Notes: a model not told the origin generated them from the letters alone. Counted from the stretch's first letter, positions 13,401-26,700 are shown. The stretch is DNA of 64,000 nt from Paracyclopina nana (GCA_019096065.1 JAGUCH010000003.1:1426001-1490000), one strand, 5' to 3'. Made by a program: numbers and translations.

Positions 13401-15794
13401 ACTTGATCCTCCCAGCCTGGCTCCAAATTGTTTTCAGGCCATGAGAGGAGATTACTTCCCACTTGAGCTGCAGCGCGCGCGCGCGTCATTATTAAATGAA
13501 ATTGCGGCAAGAGCATTCAGACGGCTTCAGATCAACTCCCATTAATGCCAGCCTCATAATGATTTATGACAGAGCTGCAGATATGACTTTGGCCCTGCTT
13601 GCTACCTTGGAACTAAGAATCATGCCATAAAAGCTGTATAGTTGTAGCACGATGGCTATTTTGGAAAGCTATTCTTGACCAGCGTGTCAAGCTTTCTACA
13701 AACTTTAGAATTACTTTAGGATATAGGTACTACTTTATAAAGCTCGTATTTGCATCAACGTTTGGCTGGAGGCAACATCAAGGCAATTTCGGATTTTTGT
13801 TGTTGCCCACGCAAAACTGAAAGGAGCAGAAGTTTGACGGAAAGTTGGACTTGCGAAAGTTTTGAGCCAAACTTTCCCCAGTGTGTCTTTTGTATACATA
13901 CATATTCACTCTGGGGCTGCTGTTCTAGCTGTCCCCATAATGTCTCAACCTGTGACAATGACATGCCTTCTCTTATTATCCCGAGGAAAGGCTTCAAAAA
14001 GTGCTAGACAGATTGTGTCTCCCTTGGGACTTGACCCCTATTCGTAGTGAGACAGCGAGGGATTTTGCATTTTGATTAGGCAAATAAATGATGGCGACAT
14101 TTCCATGTGATGTGGGGAAAGAAGATGTCAAGAAGAGCACTGAATGTGTAGCCTACAACAACGTGAATGATAGATGAATATTGATTGACCAGGCAACCAC
14201 TACCAGTCAAAAGCTTTCAGAAAGCGGCATATCTATCTAATTAGCTATGCCATAAAAGTAAGGCCTTCTTCTAGTAGTATCTAGCTGAGGAAAGTTGCGC
14301 CTTTTCAAGAAGTCCAAAAAGCCTAAATTGGCCACAGCTCTCGTTCATTATGTAATTATGACTTTTGTCTTCTTTTATGTTGTTTGTAGGAATTGCTTTC
14401 AAAAACAATATACCAACGTACTTTTTTTGGTAATTGCAGCTGGTGGAGTCTTCAAAGTTGATGATTGGTATTTTCAAAAGGAAAGTCTTGTAGCAGCAGC
14501 AATAAGTGGTGCATTTGAAGGAAATCAATTTTTTGCCTCGAGGTCCCTTTGTGCTCTCGTGGCTCCCACGGTCCCTTGGGACATGTAACGATGATGGACT
14601 TGTCTGATTTCTTCCATACGTATAGCGAAAGATTTTGTTTTTACCCGCCTTCTCCTCCCTTTGGTATATGGAGTTTCTTGCAATATCAGAAAATGCATTG
14701 CTACTTTGGCAAATGAAAAATCGAGGAGCAGCAGCAAAAAAGGAAAGGTCAATCCATTTCTAGAAAGCTGTGATTGTCGGAGCCAATTTGTACCTGCGGA
14801 TGTTCAATTGTGGTCGGTCCACTTTTTGTGACAAGCCCGAATATGGATTGACTTTGGCCTAACCACCTTTGACACTTGCCCACAAAGTTAGCAGCAGCAA
14901 ACCTTGGTAGTAGTACTACACCAGATTTGACCTCATCAATCACAAACTTTCTTCCTCCCTTTTTTTTTAGAGAAAGCCTCTCTCTTTCTCAGGGTTGAAC
15001 ATCTCATTGAGTGGGTCATGTAGGAGGGCGTGAATCTCCCGAGACAAATGATCTGCAGCCCAATAAGTGTCTACCTTTGTAAATGTGAAAACTAGCCTTC
15101 TTCTAGCATCATTTCGATAATTCCTCTTGTTGTTATTGCTAAAGTGGAATGCAAACACCGAATCAAATATGCATGATGTTGAACATCCTGCAAATTGTGC
15201 TGAGGCACAACAATGATTTATTGACACTAGCTATTTTGCGGAATTGTTGTGAAATCATGCATATGGGAACGTTAACCCAACGTTACTGCAAGCTCACTTC
15301 ATGCATTCAAATGCACACTCAAGAAACACTTCCGCCATTTGACGGAGCATTTCCTAGCTCTTCTCTGACTTTATGCAATGAAATGCTTCCCCTCCCCATA
15401 TTCTTACTGCATCCATTACTCTAATATTCTCCCTGGCTCGCCCTGAAAATGTCTGCTCACATTCAATTTCCTTCTGTGCATCACTAGTTTTTACCAACTC
15501 CTCAAGTTTGTTTGATCAAAGAAAAGAGCCCTCATTTCGCGGAATTATTTACATGTAGCTGTTAACTTTTCGCATACATACGTATGCTCTCGTAAAAGTT
15601 TGCAATACTATATACGTGCTGTCAAAAGTTTTTAATCAGAATTGTATACCAATCAAGGCTGGCTTGGAAAGAAATGGCAGACTTTGAATCACTCTCGATA
15701 TTGTATTTTTAGCCAGCTTGTATTCCATATTGGTTAATTGCTTGGCAGGGAGCTGACACCGCGTATTTGCTACCTAAAGAAAATCAGTCCTCTA

Positions 15795-16017
15795 GGCCTA
15801 GTTCACCTGTGTTATCACGAGGAAAATATTGCTCGATGTTTTTGCAAATGGTGTTTCCAAAATCATGAATTATGAAGTTATCATGAAGTTATGTCTGGGA
15901 ATTTGGCCTTTTCGTACCAAAAGACATCCATCTACAGTACCAAAATTCTCAGTTTTTCAGTATTTATTTTCGATATTTTGCCAAAATATCAGTTAAATAA
16001 TGAAGGTGAACCAGGCC
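15795..16017. mobile_element. MITE, family A copy 2
   Basis: The ends read GGCCTAGTTCACCTG and GGTGAACCAGGCC, flanked by CTA on the left and TAA on the right, a slightly degraded 3-bp target site. The interior shares blocks with copies 1 and 3, such as TTCTCAGTTT(T/C)TCAGTATTT and GATATTTTGCCAAAAT. It is more diverged than the other two copies. Confidence 0.75.
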
Positions 16018-18177
16018 TAAATTGTCAGCTAGCTGATGAAAGTAAAAGTAATGGTTTTGCTCTTATAGGCTTTTTAAAAGCAGTCTTTTTGTTTGGCTTT
16101 TTAATAACTAAAATCGATTGAACGTACCACGTCCTCAATATATGGAGCAGTCTAGCTTGTCAAAGTTCCATGAGTGAAAGTGGGCCATTGAAGACTTCAT
16201 TAATTAGTTTGCTGCTCTTTGACAGCTGATCACTAAAGTAGGTATGGCACAACTTGAGAGGGATCTGTCAGACCGTGTTTGCTTTCCCTTTTGTTTTTGC
16301 ATTCGCCTACACTTCTGTAGAATGTCACAATTGTTTAACTTTGGTGCTACCATTCCACAACGACAACATGAAAGCATGGAAAATCCAGCCAGCAAGGAAT
16401 TGAGCTAAGCAAGGCTTTTTTCCTGTTAATAGAAGAAAATGGGAAAATGGGCTCGTTTTTGCTTTTTCGCATGTAGTGGTGACATTTTTTGCGGCGTCTG
16501 CTTCAAAAGTAAAAGCCTTCACTTTGCTTCACTTTTCGATGAATATACAAGCAAAAAAGCAATGCTACTCCGCGATGGTAAATATTGGCCCAAACAAGAA
16601 GGGCTCCTTTCAAGGGACTTCTTTGCGTGTCAGGGTTGCAAGTGAAAGCCTTGGCAAAGAGGTGGATTTGTTATGGTTTAGCACACAATGTGCAACTTGA
16701 TTTGAGTGATAGGAGGCCCATGGCCTTTCCTGGCCTTATTTTCCTCCCCGAAACCCTGAGAGCGGATTTTAAACAGTCCCCTTTAAAAATTCGTTGATAT
16801 CGGGCTCTCCATTGCATTGTAGAAATGTGGTCCTAAAAGTTCTTTGCTTTTTCATGAAAGAAGTTGTAGTACACTTGCAGGGAGGGGAAGCTTAATCAAG
16901 CTTGACATTGCCCTTCCAGATTTGCATTTAAAATGAGAAATTGCATGGACACATCACGCGCGATTGCGTGCATTCCAACTTCAGAAATATAGCGAGTGGC
17001 TACGCTGAAAAAGTCAACTGCTTCCTCCAACTTCCATGGCCAAATGTCAATTGGCAGCTAGGCATATATATAGGACTTGCTACTTGGGAAAATGAAAATG
17101 GACCCTGAACGTAGCAGCTTGAGGCTAGCTTCAACTTGATTCAAACAGGGAAAAGAAAGTCCTTTTTTCTAATTTTTGTTTGTGCAAAAACGGAAAAAAT
17201 AAGGGAAAGCCTTTGAAGAAGAAGTAGTAGTACTAGTATTTTAAGGGAAGGCTGCAAAAAGTTTGATGAGTCCATTAGGGCAGATTGAATGTAGCTTCTT
17301 CACACTTTATGCATGCTTACAGAAGCTTACCTAATTTATGTAAACTTTCGCATGATAGAAGACAACTTGGGGGAAAAGTTTGCCGCTGTGTGCCACCACA
17401 TGGCCAATAATGCTGCCATTGGCGTTGATAGCAATTTGGAGCATGAGGGCAAATTATTATTGCTTCGTACAGCCTTACATAGTTAGCTGTTTATTGAGGC
17501 TACAGATGACAAATGATCGAGGATCCTGCAGCGAGCAGCCATGAGACTCCTCTACTAAATTCGCTTTTTTATTTACTCTTCCAGGCTAAAAATGCTTCTT
17601 GGAAATGTTGCCTGCATAAAACCAGGCTTCAAAAATTGCAAGACAAAAAAAAAAGCCATGATATTATGTATAAGGGACAGCTAGGTCATGATTCTGGGGA
17701 AAATTCGTGTGGACTTTCAGATAGAAAGAGGAACTTGACAGGTCTCGGCTTTTGAGCATCCCGCTATTTGATAGATGATTTTGCTCCTAGCTTTTGGTGG
17801 GCGGCTTTCACTTCTTATTATTGAGTCTTTGCACCACGTGACATCTTTTTTAGCCTCGCACACACACTTCCAGCCTTTCCACTGGACACCCAGCAATGCA
17901 TTGAGAATTTCCCATTTTGGGCGAGGAGCAACAACGGCACTGTTTCCATTCGAATATCTAAAGTGCTGGTTAAATGAGAAAGCTGTCGCAGTGTCCCTTG
18001 GGACGGTAACTACAATTCAAGCTTTTCGCCGGCGAAATTGCTTGGTGTGCAGCTATTAGAAGCCAAAATATGACTGCTTCTATACTCTAGATTTACTTTA
18101 AATTGAAAACAGCAGAGAGTGTTTTTGGACAATTTGCCAAGCAGCAAGCTTTTAAACTTGGTTCACTCAAGGCATAT

Positions 18178-18933
18178 ATGTGTGAATTATTCATGGGCTC
18201 GATTGCTGCAGCTGAGCCTGAAATGCAAACAAATGATTTTTGCCTGGAAAAGCTGTATCGAGAAGAGAAAGGCCCTCTTTTTCGAGCACTAGTATGCAAT
18301 TTTGTGGTGAACTTTGCATCACTTAAGATGCCTGGCATGTCATTAGGGCCTCCTCTAGGGGGTCTCAGGGCCACGTTCCACGGGACATTTGGTAGGATTG
18401 CAGGTGTGCGTGAAAGTTTTCAGCACTTTCGGTGCTATGTAGCAGCTAGCGCAAATGCCCCATGGGAGCTTTGCCGTAGTGTGACACTCTCATTTTTGAA
18501 TTATGTTTTCTCTTCTGGGGATCGAGGAGGTTTTCATTATACCACTATGAGGCGAAAAATACCCAGCTTTATTCTACTCCTTTTTTCGGCCAAGAAAGCC
18601 GCCTTGCTGAGCCATAGTACACGAAGTTACACAATATGGCCAAATTCAAGCAGCAAACCTGAGATACTGCATAAGATAGCTTTTCCTGTGTCCCAAAAAC
18701 CTTCAACTAGCAAAAATTGCTTAATAATTAGCATTGCCTCAATGAAAGTGGAGGAACTTATCAATTCGTGGGGAAATCGGTACGTATATCTATCTGAGCA
18801 AAGGGGATTTTTCATGGCAGATGTAGTATCAGCTGGTGAAGTTAAGAGGGCAAAAGTGGAGAAAATAGCCGAGGGCTTTTTTCGAGATTTTTGCCATGGC
18901 CTTCTTCTTCCTTATTGTTTCTACGACACCTGA
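18178..18933 (+). CDS. Orphan single-exon ORF, unknown function
   Basis: I do not recognise this ORF. The frame is open from the stop at 18088 to the stop at 18931-18933. The first ATG is at 18178 and gives 251 codons (276 if the TTG at 18103 is used). In DNA of about 40% GC a stop-free run this long is unexpected by chance: at roughly 6% stops per codon the probability is near e^-18 per position. The product would be rich in Phe, Ser, Ala, Lys and Leu, with no obvious signal peptide, repeats, Cys pattern or catalytic motif. No other gene is close except the tRNA about 1 kb downstream. It could be a lineage-specific gene, an exon of a larger transcript, a remnant of mobile DNA, or a statistical accident. 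Confidence 0.25.
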   Translation: MCELFMGSIAAAEPEMQTNDFCLEKLYREEKGPLFRALVCNFVVNFASLKMPGMSLGPPLGGLRATFHGTFGRIAGVRESFQHFRCYVAASANAPWELCRSVTLSFLNYVFSSGDRGGFHYTTMRRKIPSFILLLFSAKKAALLSHSTRSYTIWPNSSSKPEILHKIAFPVSQKPSTSKNCLIISIASMKVEELINSWGNRYVYLSEQRGFFMADVVSAGEVKRAKVEKIAEGFFRDFCHGLLLPYCFYDT

Positions 18934-19980
18934 GGTCGAATTTGACCTCGATAAACAGAAAAAACTGGCGAGCAATTTGAGAGAGCATAGCCATAAAATC
19001 GGAAATGGCCAAGAAAAAAGGGCTGCATTTTGCTTGCCTCACACACGCAATGTAATGGCAAACGCGTAAATCATCATGTAGCATTTTCCGCCAAATTTCC
19101 TAGGCATTTTATTGGATGTGGAACTCATCTGGCAAATTAAGTGTCAAACTTTCTTCTTTGCCAAAAAAGGGGGAAAGGGGGAAAAACTTCCCTTGAGACG
19201 TCCATTGACGACGACAGGTGCTGATGTTTTGCCCCAAACCTTGACAGGTTGCTCTGCTTTTTATGGCTAATTTCCGACAATGATTTCCTTTTTAAAGGCA
19301 CTTATTATGATGATTCAATTTTGGACTGCAGCAAAAAGCCATTACAAATCTTACTATGATTTTCTAGGTAACTTTTGCTGCTTGCTTGAGTCTACCAGAT
19401 TTTGTAGCAGCTCCAGACAACAACATTTATGCAACTGTTTAGCATACAAAACGCCAAAACTTTGCTCCCCTTTTCTCGTATATTCTGTTTTGAGTGCCAA
19501 TTAGGATACACTGCAATCTGGGTCAAAAATATGGGGATTGAGATGGCGAGGGTGATAACGCCAGGAAATGGCCAATTAAAAAACTTTTGCCCTGATTGTT
19601 TTCAAGCTCTAGAAGGTTTTCATAGCTCGAGCGAAAATTATTTGTTTTGAATTTGGCGCGGCGTTTGACCCACGCGCTCGCGGCTGACTTTGTTTACGTT
19701 TCTTCTTTTCAAGCATCTTTTTGAGATCCAGCCTTATATGCTCTGTCAGCCTTGCTGAATATGGACAAAGTTTGCTGGTCACAAATATTTTTGCACTCTG
19801 CTTTCGGATGTTGGATATGGCATAGCAGTGTATATAGAAAGAAGTAAAGGGACTCTTTATGCTTTCCCCATGAAGTTGGACGTGACAAGAATTGGCAACG
19901 TTTCGCCAACTTTGCCAACGTCACGCAAACACCAAGTTTTCATATAGTATTATGTGAATTGTCACAATATAGATAAATTA

Positions 19981-20052
19981 GCGATGTTGGTATAGTGGTG
20001 AGCATAGCTGCCTTCCAAGCAGTTGACCCGGGTTCGATTCCCGGACATCGCA
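19981..20052 (+). tRNA. tRNA-Gly (anticodon UCC)
   Basis: A complete 72-nt cloverleaf. The acceptor arms GCGATGT and ACATCGC pair perfectly, with discriminator A at 20052. The anticodon loop is CTTCCAA, with anticodon TCC at 20014-20016, closed by GCTGC/GCAGT. The T arm is CCGGG-TTCGATT-CCCGG. The internal promoter boxes are intact (A box TGGTATAGTGG, B box GGTTCGATTCC). It reads GGA codons. There is no intron and no encoded CCA, as expected for a eukaryotic gene. Confidence 0.97.
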
Positions 20053-20056
20053 TTGA

Positions 20057-20063
20057 TTTTTTT
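20057..20063 (+). terminator. Pol III terminator (T7) of tRNA-Gly
   Basis: A run of seven T residues begins five bases after the tRNA 3' end, the usual RNA polymerase III stop signal. Confidence 0.85.
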
Positions 20064-21440
20064 CTCAGAGTTTGCCGTGGGCAAAAATCCTGGTCATTGC
20101 GAATTTCTCCCCTTCTCCTTGGGGCATAAAAAGGCCAGCTTCGCTGTTTTATAGCTGGAAAGATTCCATCAAAGAAAACCACTCTGAAGGATTTTTGTGA
20201 CCTGATTTATGAAACAAAAGAAAGCTACTTCTATGGCGGAGACGAAGGAGAAAAAATGATTTACACTTTTCCAGGAGGCGGGACATTGAGGAATTACGGC
20301 AGAAATCTATCAATGTTCTGAGACGAGGAAATGTTGTGACCTAGAAAATTGGCTTCATTTGCACTGCTGCTGCAGAATTCTAACTTGCCAGATCAAAAGA
20401 GCATTTTATCAATTAAGAAAGCCAGACAGCTTTTGCTGAAGGCGTGGGGATGAAATAGACTGAAAATGTAATTTCCACAAGACAATCATCAAAGGAAAAA
20501 CATAGATTTCCCCCATCAAGATCCCTGAGGAAACAGACAAGACAACCCCTTGAGAGAGAGGTAAAGAGAAAGGGGGTGAAAGATGCTTTTTTTTTCAAAA
20601 AAAACCAGATGCCTGCACTCTTGCACAAGAACAATCAAGACTCCTTTTGTTGCAGAAATTGAGTTGACGCCCAACAGTGCATGAGGAGGTTATTATTATT
20701 TTCATTTTGCTCCTCGGCAAACTGAGCAAACCCAGGTTGGAAATGAACTTCAAAGCAGGCATTTTCTTGAAGAAGAAGAAAAAAGTTGGTTTTTGGCATT
20801 ATGCCTCAAGTTATGAAAATCATGGAAAAAAGGGCAAGAAAAGGAGCACTTTTTCAACGGTTCTACGATTAGCTGGTTCTGGACTAATTGAATCTTTGTG
20901 CACTCACAAGAAGAAGAAGCAGCAGAAGAAAATGATGATGCAGGAAATCCCTGCAGATGAAACTCATAATAATTGCCACACTACATCATTCCTAATGGAT
21001 CATTATCAATGAAGTGGAAGAACTAGGACAGCTGCTGTAACAGTAGTTGGATAACAACAACAACAATCTAGTAGCCATGGAAAAAATAGATGATTTATTC
21101 CGTCTAAATTCGCACGCATCTCAGCCACGCTGAGATCTCGGCTTGAAAGCATAAATAAACTGCATAAGCACAGATGCTGATTGTTAGGCCCTTGCTTTAC
21201 TATTTATCTAAGCAGAAAACGAATTGCAGCTACTACACAAGAGATGCGAGCGTTGTTTTTACGGGCAGTTCTTACTAAGTCAGACTTCAATATCTTTAAT
21301 TAAAATTGAAGTGTAGCTGTAGTGAAACAAGGTGGAGCCAGAACGGACTTGGTGTATGGTAGTCAGCATCTAGAGTCTAAAAACAAAGAGCTGTCGGCCA
21401 ATTTCCATATCCACTCAACTTTTTCGTCCAGTGTCAAATA

Positions 21441-21655
21441 AGTTTTTGAATCAGCCAGAGATGATTTTTTGAGTGAGAAATGATTTTTTGTTATCAGAAA
21501 TTGTCTTTTTAAATCAGAAATTATCTTTTTGAATTAAAAATCATTTTTTGAATAAGAAATTATTTTTCCAAATTGAACGTGAATTTTTGAATAAGAAATT
21601 ATTTTTTTATGAACTAAAAGTGAATTTTTGAATGAGAAATGATTTTTAGAATCAG
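21441..21655. repeat. Degenerate AT-rich tandem repeat, unit about 20-30 bp
   Basis: About eight imperfect units of the type GAAATNATTTTTTGAATNA follow each other, with core variants GAAATGATTTTTTG, GAAATTATCTTTTTGAAT and GAAATTATTTTT. Unit length varies, so this looks like an old minisatellite. In places alternate units read like imperfect inverted copies (AAATTATTTTT), so short hairpins are possible. No coding capacity. Confidence 0.65.
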
Positions 21656-21992
21656 CTGCACTAGTCCATTTTCTCATCTTCTCAATTATTAGATCATTAC
21701 TTTTTTTGGGAAGAAACCTTCAAAAGTCAGCTGTTTATTATGTAGAAATTGTGCACTGTCGGTTCTTTGCTTGTAGGCATTAAAAGTACACTTTCCGGAC
21801 GGGGAGCGTGTAAGGGTTACTACTATTCTAAAGTGAGTGGTGACACCTCAGCTCTTGAATTCAATTACTCTACAAGCAAAGTTGCCACCACCCTTGCTTA
21901 CTTTGCTCTAGCTTCTTGTGTGTGCGTGCATTAAAAGCCCAAAGAGTTGAGGCTTCACAAGAAGTTTTGCTCTAGTGTAGAAGTTTGACTAC

Positions 21993-22012
21993 TGCAGCAG
22001 CAGCAGCAGCAA
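21993..22012. repeat. GCA trinucleotide microsatellite
   Basis: About six GCA units in a row in a non-coding context. Confidence 0.8.
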
Positions 22013-23717
22013 GTCAAGTAGGCCAAGATTTGATCTGCTTTAGTGCATTATTTTCAGGGGCTGAGAATGACTTATCAAAAGTGCACACACACACTCTTGC
22101 ATGTCACCCGCAATTTGCCAGCAATTGCATCAGGGTGAAAAATCTCTTTTCTATTATAAGCACCTTTTTCTCTGACCTTGATGACTTTTTCTCCCCTTGC
22201 CCCTCATTTGTCTCTTTCATACGATGTTGGCAACAATCTTGATCTGCACCAATTGCTGCTCGATGGATTTCTTCAGTGGATCCTACGTACTATACTGCTT
22301 CTTTTTATTGGGACTATTTCCAGCTCTCGAGGGTAAAGGGGAAAGATCAACGCGAGTCTTGCAAGCTTTTCTTAAAATTTGATCTCATTACTTTGGCTTT
22401 TTTCAGGGCCATGAAAAGCAGTGTTTTTAGATTAAGATTGCAAGAGGATGCATTCTCAAGGTTAGTTTCAGGGCATGATTATTCATCATGGGACTATACT
22501 ATATTCAAGTACATAGTTGCAGTATATGTATTATCCGCCAAAGCAGATCCATTCATCACCTTTCGCATAACATCTATGTGCTAGTTCAATGGAATTCCTA
22601 GCTGAGCTGGCTTTCTATTTTTTTAAAGGAATGTGTGATTTATGAACCTGCTGTAGTCAATTCTTCAGTTTTATTGCCCAAGAAAAAAAATTCCCAATGA
22701 GCTATATTACACTGATTCCATTATGAAAAAGCAGTCTAAATTGCGATTTCTCCTACCCTCCCTTTTTTGGTTGAATATGTAAAGCAGCATTAATAAAGCC
22801 CGTACGTGGTGCTCCAATTGTTCCACATTTTCCCCTTGTTGATTTGGTGGCTGCAATCTTATGAAAGGGGTTGGTTTAAAAAGGAGAACATGGCTTCATC
22901 TCCCAAAAACTTTAGCAGGGAGTTAATTCAATTACCATAGCAATGGAAGGCTTTCACTTTAGTTGCAAGCTGCTTCTCAGGCTTTGGGCTGGCTCTGCTG
23001 TAGTGTGGCGTTGTTTTTATGGGTATTTTTTTTGGGGGGGGGGGCCAGTAAAAGTTTAACATGAAGGGAGGAGCAGAAGCTACTGTAAGAAATTAGCTTG
23101 TTCTCATATTCATCCCGAAAGTTTGGCACAGATTTCTCTCCTCGCTGCAGTTGGAAGAAAAGTGGAGCAATAAGGTTTTCTTCAAATAAGTCACGCAAAG
23201 CTTGGCTAATCAGTTTTGCATACATAAATGAAATCTGGTTTATGCGGCAGCAGCAAAAAAGAAATGACAATAACGCGCTTGTTGTTATTGCACAAACTAA
23301 TTCCTTCAAACAAAGAGCTGTCAGCTTTGGCGGAAAAATAAGTCCTGCTAATTTTCACCTAATAAAAAACGAAGCCTATCAACTTGTATTTTATTAGAAA
23401 TTGAATACAAGTTGTTGTTGGCTCTTTGCTTTAAGGCTGTTTTAAACAGTGCGCGACTTGTGAATGCCAAGACTTTTGACTTTGCTACAAATATCTGAAG
23501 CAAAAGCTAATGTAGAATCAAAGCCATGCTTTCATAGCATATATATCAGTTCTGCGCATGTTGCACCATTCTTATTATTTTGAGAGCAAACATCAAATTC
23601 CGAATTACGTTCCCTTCTGTGTGTGTTTATTAAATATGGGGTTGTTTGCTCAGCACTAGGCATGAAGTGGATTCTGCCACGGAATTTTTGATGAACACTA
23701 GCTGTGCCCTCCGGACA

Positions 23718-23778
23718 ATGAAACAAGTGTTGTTGCTCCTACTCGTGTGGCTCAGCACATTTTCATCGATTCATCACT
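23718..23778 (+). other. Inferred first coding exon (signal peptide) of the Sidestep-like gene
   Basis: ATG at 23718 opens a short frame, MKQVLLLLLVWLSTFSSIHH, a textbook signal peptide. Splicing after T23778 (CACT|GTAGCA) to the acceptor at 23944 gives the phase-1 join that the first Ig exon requires. The donor is weak. The alternative start at 23818 reads through the polypyrimidine tract of the acceptor and is less likely. Confidence 0.55.
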
Positions 23779-26700
23779 GTAGCAGTATTCTGGTGTAGTA
23801 TAGAGGAGAAAAAAACAATGCCAAGTCTGGAAAGTTTCGCGAGAGAAGGAGCTTACTCCCATGATGATGGCATCATCAGTCAATTTTCGCCTATATTATG
23901 TGTGTATATTTGCATATGCTTATCTCGAAAATTCTATTTTTCAGGCGATGTTCCCGTCTACACGACGGTTCAAGGCAGCTCGGTGGAGCTTCCCTGCAAC
24001 ATTACCCCACCCATTTTCACGGACCGGGTGCGCCTTGTGCTGTACTTCCGAAATGACTCAGCTGTACCCATTTACACGTAAGTGTCCCAAAAATGCACAT
24101 CACCCACTTATGTATATCACACTCATGGCTTCTGCCTACTTAGAAAGCCAAGCCTTTTTTGGCATAGCCAATAAACTATTAGAGGGACAAACTTTTTCGT
24201 TAGATGGCGCTTTTGAGCATGTGTTTTTTGGAAACTTGTCACGTGATCACGAGCGGCAATTTGATTGGCTGATCAGCGGAACCAGGCTCGAAAAAGTTGG
24301 TTTCAACAATGAAAAGCTTGAAAATTTGCGTGAGATGCATATGACTTTATGAGTCGAAAAAGTGCCGTTTTGCCTGTAGATTCTGTCATATTAATGATGT
24401 TTTTGGCGCAAGCGCTACGAAAGCCAAGCAATTGCCAATTTTTTATCATTTATGTAGCGCAGCCATGGCAAATGTACCAGCACAAGTTACCCGGCTAGAT
24501 GGCGCTGTGAACCTAGCGACTTTACACCTTTGCCTTATACTCTACAGAATGTTTTCGATGCATTAAAATATATGATTTCACATGAACCGAGCCTACAATT
24601 TTAGGCATAGTCGTTGATTATTGACGACCGAAGTCTGCTCGACTTTGAACTCGATCTATGAGCCTATAAATAAATACCTGTGCTGTATTTTCAAAGTATT
24701 TGCTCCGAAAATTGGACAGGCTGTATTCAAGGGGGAAGGGCATAGTTGCATACATTTTGAATACAATTTCCGAAGAAAATCCTCAGCTGTCAGCCTCTTG
24801 CAGCCTCCAAGGGGAAATAGCTCAAAGGAGATCACGAAGTAATGAGGCTTGAGGTTGCTACTGAAAATAAAAGGGTATCCTCGTTGAAGAAGACCATGCT
24901 AATGGGGCCGCGTAGGAGAGTAACAACTGCTCATTATAGTTTAGTAGCTCTTTAGCCTAACTATCACGAAGCTCTTCTTTCAGTTGATTATACTAAAAAT
25001 AGCAATTAGCGAGTCCATCACGCTTCCCTTTTTTTCCAGTTACGATACTCGAGGACAATCTCACGCCGAGGCCAGACATTGGTCAGAGGAGAAAATTCTC
25101 GGTGGCCGAGCCTTTTTCCGAGGCGACCTCAATCCAGCCATCTTGGTCATTGACAACGTCAAAGGCTCCGACGCTGGGGAATATAGGTGTAGAGCGGACT
25201 TTTACAGAGCCCCAACCACAATCTCCCACATGAAATTGGACGTCATAGGTACACGAATTGTTAAGCTGATGCAAAAACGGATCGAATACTATTCTGCTTC
25301 TGTTTGAAGTAGTCTCAGTTTTAGCCTAAATGCGTGAAAAATGGGCATTTTTCCTCTTCAAAATAAATTGAGAAATTTAGTTTCTAGCCAATTAAATAAC
25401 CAACAGCTAGACAAGGACCAAAAACTAGCAAGAAAATGAGATAGTTAAAGCAGAACTTGCCCCAAAAAACGCGGCTCGGCCTCCAGCTGAACTTGTTGTT
25501 GTTGCTCTTCAAATAAGGCTGAGTATATTATTGCAGTGCCGCCGAATAAGCCCAAGATCTATGACGAACGAGGCCAAGAAGTGAGGCTGAAGCTGGGACC
25601 CTATCGCATTGGCGATACAGTGACACTCAAATGTACTGCTTACGGAGGTAAGGAGATCTATGAATGTCGTTGACCTCAATAAAAAAGAAGAAGCCCCCAG
25701 CCAGTCATTTGGCAACGGACCAGAGTATATACACTCCATATATGAAAACGCACATTTTTTCAGGTCGGCCAACCCCTAGGGTCACTTGGTGGAGAGACCA
25801 CGCCCTTTTAGATGATGTGAGCGAGGACATGGATCCAGTCTCTGGTCGGGTCACGAACGAGCTGAGATTGGTGCAATTGAGGCGATCCGATCTCCACTCC
25901 ATGCTGACGTGCCAAGCCACCAATAACAACATCTCGGTTCCAGCTTCGACTTCTGTCAAGCTCGACATGCATTGTGAGTTGCAGATTCCAAATCAGGCTC
26001 GGAAATCAGTTTTCATATTTCATTTTTTCTGCTCTGATTGGAGCTAGAGTTTTAGCCAGTTAAGCCAAATATGATTGATTTTTAAACTAGGTCAACTCAC
26101 GCCGAGGTATGTATAATATACAATGCTTTCTCTGAGGATGCAAATGTGTTCATTTGAAGTTTGTATGATCAGTTTTCACCATAGCTGCATAGCAGCAAAC
26201 TAGATCTGTCGTGGAGGGGTACGTGGTGGTGGACTGTTCAAACAAAGTGGCATGTCAAAGTAGGCTACTTTCGTGCCAAAGGTGGATATATTCACAGCTT
26301 ATACCACCAGAGTGAGGTGTGGCTTTCATTTCGTCGTCGTGTGAGAAGGGGGATGATGACAGATAAATGCCAAATATGGGAAAGGAGGCCACCAACCAAA
26401 CCAAAGTGTACACACCAAAGGACTCAAACTTTTGTTGGCACCACCGCTCTTATTGAGCTTTAATTAGGTTGATTGGCATTTGCATTTGCCGAGAAAAGTC
26501 TACGAGCTCGAGCTGCGAATGATTAGCACCTACTTTCTGCTGGAGCTCTCTTCCAATTTCCCCAGAAGGACTTCACCAGTAAATAGTACAGTGGAAAAAA
26601 ACTGGCTGCTACTGCAAAAAGTTGCCACTTAATTTTCCAGCTCCTTTGCTTCCACTGATGGTGCAGGCCTTTCCACTGTGGGAGCAGAAAACTGCCAAAG

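Larger units (their letters stand above)
1..23717. other. Gene-poor region, intergenic or distal upstream sequence
   Basis: I see no recognisable spliced gene in this stretch. Apart from the tRNA at 19981, the orphan ORF near 18.2 kb and the repeat elements listed separately, the open frames are short, overlap on both strands and show no family motifs. It holds simple repeats, for example CTG units near 9823, GAT units near 12240, GTT units near 12350 and alternating CG near 13473. There is also a T8/G11 junction near 23026-23044. It could be intergenic DNA, or it could contain non-coding first exons of the Sidestep-like gene that begins at 23718; sequence alone does not separate these. Confidence 0.6.

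Noticed and set aside
20677..21012. 111-codon Lys-rich ORF
   Set aside because: The Lys runs come from A-rich and GAA repeats, with no family motif; likely chance.
23818..24081. ORF offering an alternative start for the Sidestep-like gene
   Set aside because: Its first 42 codons run across the polypyrimidine tract and acceptor before 23945. The short signal-peptide frame at 23718 splices in the correct phase and is a better start.
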